Of a stretch of 64,000 nt of DNA, positions 35,099 through 42,359 are shown one piece after another (positions within the stretch are counted from its first letter, which is position 1; every line of letters starts with the position of its first letter). Both the position numbers and the translations under genes were made by a program. This stretch comes from JAEMQF01 sp963850525. GTDB lineage: Bacteria > Pseudomonadota > Gammaproteobacteria > Burkholderiales > Burkholderiaceae_C. The notes under the pieces were generated by a model. It ran no database searches, was not told where the DNA came from, and worked only from the letters and a program-made list of their open reading frames with translations. The DNA lies in NCBI GenBank assembly GCA_963850525.1, contig CAWKLQ010000004.1, forward strand, positions 372,001 to 436,000, written 5' to 3'.

Positions 35099-36982
35099 TC
35101 ACGCCGGCTCCTTGAGAAACACCCGCCGCAAGCCACCCGCCACGCCCAGCGGAAACAGCAGCACGAGGGCGAGCATGGTCGCGCCGAGCAGCGCGCGCCA
35201 GTAATCGGTCTGGCGCATCACGGTGTCTTGCAGCCAGGTGAAAAGCGCGGCGCCGGCCCACGGGCCCGACAGCGTCTGCACACCGCCGAGCAGCACCATC
35301 ACGAGGCCATCGACCGATTTCGCCACGCCCAGCGTCTCGGGAGAAATCGTGCCCTTGGCAAACGCGAACAGCGCGCCGGCCAGGCCCGCGACGCTGCCTG
35401 CAATGACGAACGCCAACCACTGCAGGCGCGCCACGTCGATGCCGATGGCGGCGCTGCGCAGCGGCGAATCGCGCCCGGCGCGAAGCGCCAAGCCCAGCGG
35501 CGCGTGCAGCAAGCGCGCGAGCAAGGCGCATCCGGCGACGGTGCAGCCGAGCGTCAGCAGATACAGCGCCGGCTTGCTCGCCAGCCACGGCGCGGGCCAG
35601 ATGCCGACAAGGCCGTTGCTGCCGCCGGTGAAGCCGTCCCACTGGAACACGACGGCCCAGACGATTTGCGCAAACGCGAGCGTCAACATCGCGAGATACA
35701 CGCCTGACAGGCGCACACAAAACCAACCGCAGAGCAGGGCCGCGAACGTCGCGGCGAGTGGCGCGAGCAGCAGCGCGGCTTCCATCGGCAGCCCCCACGC
35801 TTTCACGCACAGCGCCGCGCCGTACGCGCCCAGGCCGAAGTAGGCGGCGTGGCCGAACGAGTGCAAGCCGGCCGGGCCCATCACGAAGTGCAGGCTCGTG
35901 GCAAACAAGACGGCGATCAAGACGTCGATCATCAGGACGACGACGTAGGGCGATGCGGTGTGCAGCAACGGCACGAGAAGCAGCAATACCAGCCCGACCA
36001 GGCCTGCGGCTTTCCAGCGCTGCGGCAGCGCGCGCAGTGGCGCGTCGATCGCCGCCGTGCCGCGCACGGCACCCTGCGGCTTGCCGAACAGACCCCAGGG
36101 TCGCCAAATCAGCACAACGGCCATCACCAGGAACTCGGCGACGAGTGTGAGTTTGCTCAAGGGGAAGGGCGCGCCGAAGACGTCGATCGAGCCGGCAGCG
36201 ATGCACGCCGCCTTCACGAATGAAATCAGCAGCGCAGCGACAAACGCGCCGAACACCGACCCCATGCCGCCGACGACGACGACGACAAACGCTTCGCCGA
36301 TCAGCGCCAGGTCCAGGCTCAGGTTCGCCGGCTCGTGCGGCATCTGCAACGCGCCGCCGAGCGCCGCGAGAAACGTCCCCAACGCAAACACTGACGTGAA
36401 CAGCCATTGCTGGTTCACGCCCAGCGCGCCGACCATCTCGCGGTCTTGGGTCGCGGCGCGCACGAGCAAGCCCCAGCGCGTGCGCGTGAGCAGCAGCCAC
36501 AGGGCCGCCAGGACAATCGGGCCGACGAAGATCAGGAACACGTCGTAGCTCGGGAACGGTTTGCCGAGCACGTGGATCGCGCCTTTCATTCCCGGTGCTT
36601 TGGGGCCGAGCAAGTCTTCCGGGCCCCACAGCGCCAACGCGATGTCCTTGATGACGAGCACGATGGCGAAGGTCGCGAGCAACTGGAACAATTCCGGCGC
36701 TGCGTAAAGGCGGCGCAGCACGAGCATTTCGATCAACGCGCCCACGAGTGCGACACAAAGTGCGGCGAGCAACACGCCACCCCAGAAGCCCAGCGGCGAC
36801 GCTCCCAGCCAATCCACCAGGGCGACCGCAGCGTAAAGCCCGAGCATGTAAAACGAACCGTGGGCGAAGTTGACGATTCGCGTCACGCCGAAAATCAGCG
36901 ACAGGCCGCTGCCGACGAGGAACAGCGCCGACGCGGCCGACAGGCCGGTGAGGAATTGCAGAAGGACGGAAGAAAACGTCAT
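35099..36982 (-). CDS. Fused LivH-LivM ABC permease
   Basis: A 627-residue inner-membrane protein joining the two LIV-family permeases in one chain. The LivH-like half (about residues 1-290) starts with GLSLIFGVTRIVNFAHGSFYMLG. The LivM-like half (about 320-620) contains LHFVMGPAGLHSFGHAAYFGLGAYGA. These halves are separate genes in most systems. It lies between the binding-protein gene and livG. The 170-nt gap to the binding-protein gene contains an inverted repeat. Confidence 0.92.
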   Translation of the reverse strand: MTFSSVLLQFLTGLSAASALFLVGSGLSLIFGVTRIVNFAHGSFYMLGLYAAVALVDWLGASPLGFWGGVLLAALCVALVGALIEMLVLRRLYAAPELFQLLATFAIVLVIKDIALALWGPEDLLGPKAPGMKGAIHVLGKPFPSYDVFLIFVGPIVLAALWLLLTRTRWGLLVRAATQDREMVGALGVNQQWLFTSVFALGTFLAALGGALQMPHEPANLSLDLALIGEAFVVVVVGGMGSVFGAFVAALLISFVKAACIAAGSIDVFGAPFPLSKLTLVAEFLVMAVVLIWRPWGLFGKPQGAVRGTAAIDAPLRALPQRWKAAGLVGLVLLLLVPLLHTASPYVVVLMIDVLIAVLFATSLHFVMGPAGLHSFGHAAYFGLGAYGAALCVKAWGLPMEAALLLAPLAATFAALLCGWFCVRLSGVYLAMLTLAFAQIVWAVVFQWDGFTGGSNGLVGIWPAPWLASKPALYLLTLGCTVAGCALLARLLHAPLGLALRAGRDSPLRSAAIGIDVARLQWLAFVIAGSVAGLAGALFAFAKGTISPETLGVAKSVDGLVMVLLGGVQTLSGPWAGAALFTWLQDTVMRQTDYWRALLGATMLALVLLFPLGVAGGLRRVFLKEPA

Positions 36983-37042
36983 GCGAGAGGGTGGTGTGCA
37001 AGAACGTCAAGCGGGGTTGCCTGCGTGCCTGCGCCGCGCTGC

Positions 37043-37134
37043 GTCATACCGGCGCAAACCTGGCGCAGGCCGGTATCCACCCGCAGCGGGGTGATGACGT
37101 CCACGCAGTGGATCCCGGCGTTCGCCGGGATGAC
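37043..37134. repeat. Long inverted-repeat element, copy 3 (left arm degenerate)
   Basis: The right arm at 37109-37134 matches the other copies (TGGATCCCGGCGTTCGCCGG and onward). The left arm at 37043-37079 has the same ends (GTCATACCGG, GCCGGTATCCA) but carries about 11 extra inner bases. The element separates the permease and binding-protein genes. Confidence 0.82.
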
Positions 37135-37152
37135 GGTTGCGCTGCGCGAGCC

Positions 37153-38349
37153 TCAATCCGCAGGCCGCAATTTCTTCGTCTCTTCGTCGCTCGGCAGCAC
37201 CTTCGCGCCGTCGATGTAGACGTAGTCGACCATCACGCCCTTCGTGCCCTCGAGCTTGGTGCGGCCGAGGTAGGCGCCCATCGTGCTTTGGTTGTCGCTC
37301 GCGCGGTAGGTGATTTTTCCGAGCGGCGTCATCAGCGTGAGGCCCTTGAACGCGGCGATCAACTTCTCGGTGTCCACCGACTTCGCCTTTTTGATGCCCT
37401 CGGCAATCGACCAGATCGTCGCGTAGCCGACGACCGAGCCGAGCTTCGGGTACTCGTTGTACTTGCGGAAGTAGGCGAGGAAGAACTTCTTGTGTTCTTC
37501 CGTCGGGATGCCGTAGTAGGGGTAGCCGGTGACGATCCAGCCCACGGGTGCTTCTTCTTTGAGCGGCTCGATGTACTCGGGCTCGCCGGTGAGCAGGCTC
37601 ACGACTTCGCGGCCCTTGAAGAGTTCGCGCGTATTGCCTTCGCGAACGAACTTCGACAGGTCCGCGCCGAACAGGACGTTGAAGATCGCGTCGGGTTTGG
37701 CGTCGGCGAGCGCCTGCGTCACCGCGCCCGCGTCGATGCGCCCGAGCGGTGTGGCCTGCTCGGCGACGAACTCGACGTCGGGCTGCAATTTCTTCAGCAT
37801 CGTCTTGAACGTCGCCGCCGCCGACTGGCCGTATTCATAGTTGGGGTAGACGATCGCCCAGCGCTTCTTCTTCAGCTTGGCCGCTTCGGGAACGAGCATC
37901 GCCGACTGCATGTAGGTCGAAGGGCGCAGGCGATACGTGTAGCGGTTGCCGTTGGCCCAGGTGATCTTGTCCGACAGCGGCTCGGCGGCGAGGAAGAACA
38001 CCTTGCGCTGCTTGGCGAAGTCGGTGACGGCCAGGCCGATGTTCGACAGGAAGGTTCCCGTGATCAGCGCGACACCCTCGCGCGACACCAGCTCTTCGGC
38101 GACGCGCACCGCGTCGCCCGGCGTCGCGTTGTCGTCGCGCGAAATCACCTGGATCTTCTTACCCAACACGCCGCCTGCCGCGTTGACTTCTTCGACAGCG
38201 AGTTCCCAGCCCTTCTTGTACGGCTCCAGAAACGCAGGTTGCGCCTTGTAGCTGTTGATCTCGCCGATCTTGATCGTGTCTTGCGCGTGCGCTGCAGGGG
38301 TCAGCAGCACGATGGTGGCAGCGGCTGCGAACAGGAGCTTGATGAGCAT
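37153..38349 (-). CDS. LIV-type ABC transporter substrate-binding protein
   Basis: A 398-residue periplasmic binding protein of type I fold (Peripla_BP_6). The signal peptide ends near PAAHAQD, and the mature part starts IKIGEINSYKAQPAFLEPYKKGWELA in outline. Proteins of this subgroup bind amino acids, amides or aromatic acids, and the ligand cannot be read from sequence. Its position directly after an exported nicotinamidase and a molybdenum hydroxylase cluster makes a pyridine carboxylate or related heterocycle a reasonable guess. Confidence 0.92.
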   Translation of the reverse strand: MLIKLLFAAAATIVLLTPAAHAQDTIKIGEINSYKAQPAFLEPYKKGWELAVEEVNAAGGVLGKKIQVISRDDNATPGDAVRVAEELVSREGVALITGTFLSNIGLAVTDFAKQRKVFFLAAEPLSDKITWANGNRYTYRLRPSTYMQSAMLVPEAAKLKKKRWAIVYPNYEYGQSAAATFKTMLKKLQPDVEFVAEQATPLGRIDAGAVTQALADAKPDAIFNVLFGADLSKFVREGNTRELFKGREVVSLLTGEPEYIEPLKEEAPVGWIVTGYPYYGIPTEEHKKFFLAYFRKYNEYPKLGSVVGYATIWSIAEGIKKAKSVDTEKLIAAFKGLTLMTPLGKITYRASDNQSTMGAYLGRTKLEGTKGVMVDYVYIDGAKVLPSDEETKKLRPAD

Positions 38350-38404
38350 GGCGGGGTCTCCTCGGTGAAAGAATGGGTGGCGGCTCGGCCTGGTGGCTAA
38401 CGCG

Positions 38405-39124
38405 TTAGGCGGCGATGTCGGCCGACTGAATTCGCTTCACACCGGCCTTGCTCATGTTCGCCCAGGCGGCCTTGAGCGAACCGTTCAGGTCGATGCCGCG
38501 GCACGCGTCTTCGATCACGCTCGCCTTGAAGCCGGCCTTGCGCGCGTCCAGCGCCGTCCAGGCGACGCAGAAGTCGGTGGCCAGGCCACATACGTAGACT
38601 TCGTCGATGCCGCGCGCCTTCAAGTAACCCGCCAGGCCCGTCGTCGTCTTGCCGTCGGCCTCGACGAACGCCGAGTAGCTGTCGGTGTCTTTGCGAAAGC
38701 CCTTGCGGATCACGAGCTGCGCGGTCGGGAGCGCAAGGTCCTTGTGCAAGGCCGCGTCGGCCGAGCCCTGCACGCAGTGGTCGGGCCACAACACCTGCGT
38801 GCCGTAACGCAGCTTCGTCGTCTCGAACGGCTTCTTGCCCGCGTGGCTTGTCGCGAACGACGCGTGGCCGGGAGTGTGCCAGTCCTGCGTGACGACGACG
38901 TTGTGAAACGCGGCGGCGAGTTTGTTGATCACGGGAACGACTTGTTCGCCGTCTTTCACCGGCAGCGTTCCGCCCGTGACAAAACAGTTCTGCACGTCGA
39001 CGACGATGAGCGCGCTCTTCGCGCCGGGTTTGGCGGCAGCACCGGCACGCAAGGGGGCGAGGCCCAGCAGGGCCATCGATCCCGCGGCGAGCAGGATTCT
39101 GCGGTGGGTGAGTTGCTCGTTCAT
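38405..39124 (-). CDS. Nicotinamidase / isochorismatase-family amidohydrolase, probably exported
   Basis: A 239-residue protein matching nicotinamidase (PncA): nicotinamide to nicotinate plus ammonia. The catalytic Asp is in LIVVDVQNCF (about residue 44), the metal-binding DxH...H motif in TQDWHTPGHASF, and the nucleophile Cys in GLATDFCVAWTA (about 188). It begins with about 30 residues that look like an export signal (HRRILLAAGSMALLGLAPLRAGA), which cytosolic PncA lacks. A periplasmic nicotinamidase could feed the adjacent transporter with nicotinate. It lies 45 nt after the DUF1185 gene. Confidence 0.9.
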   Translation of the reverse strand: MNEQLTHRRILLAAGSMALLGLAPLRAGAAAKPGAKSALIVVDVQNCFVTGGTLPVKDGEQVVPVINKLAAAFHNVVVTQDWHTPGHASFATSHAGKKPFETTKLRYGTQVLWPDHCVQGSADAALHKDLALPTAQLVIRKGFRKDTDSYSAFVEADGKTTTGLAGYLKARGIDEVYVCGLATDFCVAWTALDARKAGFKASVIEDACRGIDLNGSLKAAWANMSKAGVKRIQSADIAA

Positions 39125-39169
39125 TGCGGCTCGCTCCTTCTGTGGTGTGCCAGGCTGTTGACAGGGCGC

Positions 39170-39775
39170 CTAGCGTTGCCCGTCGAATTTCGCGATCTGC
39201 TCAACCCGCAGCCCGCCCACGCGCTCGTGCGGACGCGGCCCCGTCGTCATCGCCAGCACGAGCATCATTTCGTGGTCGCGCGGCGCGTCGGCGATGCGTA
39301 CTTCCAGCGAATCGAAATGGCTGCGCACGTAGGCCGCGACGCGGTGATGAATCGGAATGTCGATGCAGGCGCCAGCCGCGCCGACCTTGGTCGTGGAGGG
39401 CACGATGGCGTGCGAGCCCTCGAGCAGGTCGCGCATGCCGTAGCCGCCGGGAACGTGCCACAAGGCGCCGTGCTCGAGCTCGCCGGCCAGGCCGATCAGC
39501 GAGCCCTTGCCGTAGCCTTGGATCGCGCCGGGGCCGCCCAGCGCGTCAATCAGTTGTTGGGCCATCGCTCGACCGAGAGGCTTGAGCGCTTCCATCATCG
39601 GCTGAATGTCGGCCACATACCGCCCGGCGTAGGGGTTGCGCAGCACGGCGGCGATGCTGCCGCGCTGCAGCGGCTTGTCCAAACGCGGGCCACCGTCGTG
39701 CCAGACGTCTTCGACGTTCAGCACGCACTTGCGCACGTTGACTTCGGGCAAGGTGGCGGTGGCAGCGAAGAACAT
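39170..39775 (-). CDS. DUF1185 (amino acid synthesis family) protein
   Basis: A 201-residue protein matching the DUF1185 family. It has VRKCVLNVEDVWHDGG near the start, then AAVLRNPYAGRYVADI, LGGPGAIQGYGKGSLIGL and HEMMLVLAMTTGPRPHERVGGL. No biochemical role is established to my knowledge. The ATG at 39775 is chosen because the conserved region starts there; an upstream extension to 39943 overlaps the UPF0280 gene. It is separated from that gene by 8 nt and is surely in the same operon. Confidence 0.88.
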   Translation of the reverse strand: MFFAATATLPEVNVRKCVLNVEDVWHDGGPRLDKPLQRGSIAAVLRNPYAGRYVADIQPMMEALKPLGRAMAQQLIDALGGPGAIQGYGKGSLIGLAGELEHGALWHVPGGYGMRDLLEGSHAIVPSTTKVGAAGACIDIPIHHRVAAYVRSHFDSLEVRIADAPRDHEMMLVLAMTTGPRPHERVGGLRVEQIAKFDGQR

Positions 39776-39783
39776 CGTCGGGC

Positions 39784-40707
39784 TCAGGCAAAAACTGCGG
39801 GGGGTCGCGCGAAGTCCAGTATCGGCCCTGTTGCGCCAAGTTGCGTCGGGTGAAACACCTGAGCTTGGCAGCGCCGGACCCGGCCCTGCAGGCACAGTGC
39901 GACGGCGTGAACCCGTCCCGCGGCGATATCGCGCTCGGCACACGCGGCGCCCGCAGCCAACGCGGCAGCGACGACGTCCGGCTCGAGGGCGGAAACGTCG
40001 ACGGTCACGAGCAGCTCGCCCAAGTCGCTGTCGTCGCGTAACGCGGTGGCCGGGGCGCGTGCGATGCGCGGGTCGTCGGCGTTGACCGCGTTCGCAATCA
40101 ACGTCGCCGCAGCGTCGGCTTGCGCAGCAGTGGCCGCCAACACCGTCACGCTGTCGGCAATGCCCAGCGACAGGCTGCGGCCGCGCCAGCCCGAGGTGGC
40201 GATGCCGCGCACGGCGCTTGCTGCGTCGATGCGAAATTGGCCATCGATGCCGAGGTTGCAGTGCTCCGGGTCGACCACCAGGCCAACATCGAACGATTCG
40301 CCCGGCGCCAGGTGCAGCGCAATGTCGCCGCCGTTGTTCACGTAAGCGCGGCGCACGCCGGGCCGCTCAAAGTGGCGAATCAGCTCCTGCGCGACGCTGC
40401 CGGCGACCGCGGCCATCGCGGTGATGAACAGGCCCTGCTGCGCATAAGGCCGGCACGCTGCGACCATGCGCTGCGCGATCAGCCCGTGCGGCGCCGCGGT
40501 GGGGCCGCGTGCCGCGGCGAGATTGGCGCGCAGCAGCGGCAGCTCGCCCACGAGTTCGGCGAGAACGCCTTCAAAGCGCGCCCACGCGGCGTCCAGCGAA
40601 TCTGCCACAGCGGAAGCGTCGCCGTCGGCGCCGATCACACAATCGATGGGCCCGTGCTGAAAGTGCCAGCGCCCGCCGGGAAGCGGCCGACGTTGCGCTG
40701 CGCTCAT
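39784..40707 (-). CDS. UPF0280 (ApbE-like) family protein
   Basis: A 307-residue protein of the UPF0280 family. ApbE flavin-transferase-like signatures are visible: YVNNGGDIALHL near residue 140, GIATSGWRGRSLSLGIADSVTV near 190 and AQADAAATLIANAV near 215. ApbE proteins attach FMN covalently to target proteins, and whether UPF0280 members do this is not established. The start overlaps the stop of the 6-hydroxynicotinate-reductase-like gene by 4 bp, so the two are probably made together. Confidence 0.88.
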   Translation of the reverse strand: MSAAQRRPLPGGRWHFQHGPIDCVIGADGDASAVADSLDAAWARFEGVLAELVGELPLLRANLAAARGPTAAPHGLIAQRMVAACRPYAQQGLFITAMAAVAGSVAQELIRHFERPGVRRAYVNNGGDIALHLAPGESFDVGLVVDPEHCNLGIDGQFRIDAASAVRGIATSGWRGRSLSLGIADSVTVLAATAAQADAAATLIANAVNADDPRIARAPATALRDDSDLGELLVTVDVSALEPDVVAAALAAGAACAERDIAAGRVHAVALCLQGRVRRCQAQVFHPTQLGATGPILDFARPPAVFA

Positions 40708-42254
40708 CGCGAATCCTCAGGCTGCAACGGCCAGGGGTTGCCCGGCGCCGCGTCAATCAACTTGTAATCGCCGTGCGCGAGCAGGTCCTCGATGCGACGC
40801 ACCCGATCCATGTGGCCGCCGAGGTCGCGGTAGTCGGCCAGCCGCATCGTGAACTCGATCGGCGAGACGATCGCCGGCGTGGGAACGAAGCCAAAGCTGT
40901 TCGCCGGCATTCGCGCCACGTCGACCATCACCGTGATGCCGCCGCCCGGCCACACATAAACCGGCGCGCCGCCGCATGTCACGTTGACGAGTTTGTCCTT
41001 GATCGAATGCGTGAGCCGCACCGGGTTGTCGGTGACTCCCGCACGCAGCGATCCGCCGGCGCCGGCGACATAGAGCACGCTGGCGAGCGACGGTTCGCAG
41101 TTCTCGCCAATGCGCTCGACGACGCGGCACACTGCGGCGGGCATTTCCGCAGGCTGCGGAACGAGCTGGTCGTCGAGGACGAAATAGGCGTGGTCTTCGC
41201 CCGTCGTCGACACCATCAGCAAGCGCAGTCCGGCGCGCGCGTATTTCGGGTCCCAGGCTTCGATGATGGCCAAGGGCTCCGTGATGTCGGTGCCGCCCCA
41301 GCCCGAGCCCGGATTGGCGACCTGGAAGTAGCGCCCGGGCGTCGACTTGCGCCCGCGCAGGCGCACGCCCGTGGCCGGCATGTCCAGGCACTTGCCGGCC
41401 TGGTGCTCGGAGAGAACGCCGGTGATGTGGTCGTCGATGACGATCACTTCGTCGACATGGCCGAACCACTGCTGCGCGAAGATGCCTATCGTCGCCGAGC
41501 CGCAGCCGACGCGCATGCGCTGCTCCTCAACGCCATTCACGATGGGCGCGCGGTTCGCTTGCACCGTCAGCGCTGCGCCGCCTTCGATCTGCAAATCCAC
41601 CGCTTGCTGATTCCCCAGCGCCATCATCATGTCGCAGGCGATCCTGCCTTCGCGCTTCGAGCCCCCGGTGAGGTGGTGCACGCCGCCCAGCGAGAGGAAC
41701 TGCGAGCCGTATTCGATCGTCGTCACGTGGCCCACGGCTTCGCCCTGGTGGCGCACGGTCGCCTGCTCGGGTCCCAGGTAGCGATCCGTGTCGATCTTCA
41801 CCTTGAAGCTGCAATAGCTGAAGATGCCTTCCGTCACCACCGTCACCATGTCGACGCCACGCTGTTGCGAGGCGATGATGAAGGGCGCGGGCTTGTAGTC
41901 GGGGTAAGTGGTTCCGGCGCCGACGCCGCTGACGAAGACTGGCGCGTCGTTCAACAGCTCGCCGTCCCAGCCCTGCTTTGCCGACTTCCATTGCACGAGT
42001 TCTGCTCCGACACGCTGCACGAGGTGCACGCTGTCCAGGCGCGCAAGCTCGCCGTTGACGTTGCCGTAGCGGTCGCATGCGCCGAGCTTGCCCGGGCTGA
42101 TCTGGCACAGCACCGGACACGCTTCGCAGCGCACCTTGTCGGCGGCCATGCGCTCGGGGGCACGCGAGTGTTCGAGAACGACGGGTGTGGGTGGCTCAGG
42201 CGGCTCGACGGGCTGGCCGTCGGAGCGCGGGTCGACAGGGTGTTGCGGCTTCAT
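40704..42254 (-). CDS. 6-hydroxynicotinate reductase homologue (Fe-S flavoenzyme)
   Basis: A 516-residue protein matching 6-hydroxynicotinate reductase, which in Eubacterium barkeri reduces 6-hydroxynicotinate to 1,4,5,6-tetrahydro-6-oxonicotinate during nicotinate fermentation. A cysteine cluster for an Fe-S centre is at C43, C46, C50 and C60 (CEACPVLC, then GKLGAC). Other conserved stretches are MVTVVTEGIFSYCSFKVKID and PGSGWGGTDITEP. No signal peptide or membrane segment is seen. It starts 6 nt after the Mo-hydroxylase gene ends, right beside the inverted repeat, and overlaps the UPF0280 gene. Confidence 0.85.
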   Translation of the reverse strand: MKPQHPVDPRSDGQPVEPPEPPTPVVLEHSRAPERMAADKVRCEACPVLCQISPGKLGACDRYGNVNGELARLDSVHLVQRVGAELVQWKSAKQGWDGELLNDAPVFVSGVGAGTTYPDYKPAPFIIASQQRGVDMVTVVTEGIFSYCSFKVKIDTDRYLGPEQATVRHQGEAVGHVTTIEYGSQFLSLGGVHHLTGGSKREGRIACDMMMALGNQQAVDLQIEGGAALTVQANRAPIVNGVEEQRMRVGCGSATIGIFAQQWFGHVDEVIVIDDHITGVLSEHQAGKCLDMPATGVRLRGRKSTPGRYFQVANPGSGWGGTDITEPLAIIEAWDPKYARAGLRLLMVSTTGEDHAYFVLDDQLVPQPAEMPAAVCRVVERIGENCEPSLASVLYVAGAGGSLRAGVTDNPVRLTHSIKDKLVNVTCGGAPVYVWPGGGITVMVDVARMPANSFGFVPTPAIVSPIEFTMRLADYRDLGGHMDRVRRIEDLLAHGDYKLIDAAPGNPWPLQPEDSR

Positions 42255-42259
42255 TCCTT

Positions 42260-42359
42260 GTCATCCCGGCGAACGCCGGGATCCACCGCTGGCCGAGGCG
42301 CCGACGCTGGCCCATGGATCCCGGCTTTCGCCGGGATGACCGTCTGCGCCGGGATGACG
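42260..42359. repeat. Long inverted-repeat element, copy 4, with an extra half arm
   Basis: The arms at 42260-42285 and 42315-42340 are reverse complements apart from one mismatch, with a 29-nt spacer. A further partial arm (GCGCCGGGATGAC) follows at 42347-42359. The element lies inside the 3' end of the Mo-hydroxylase reading frame and provides its stop codon. Confidence 0.9.

Noticed and set aside
12878..42359. Possible CRISPR array from recurring repeats
   Set aside because: The repeats are inverted pairs spread over 30 kb with unrelated spacing; there is no regular direct-repeat/spacer unit and no cas gene.
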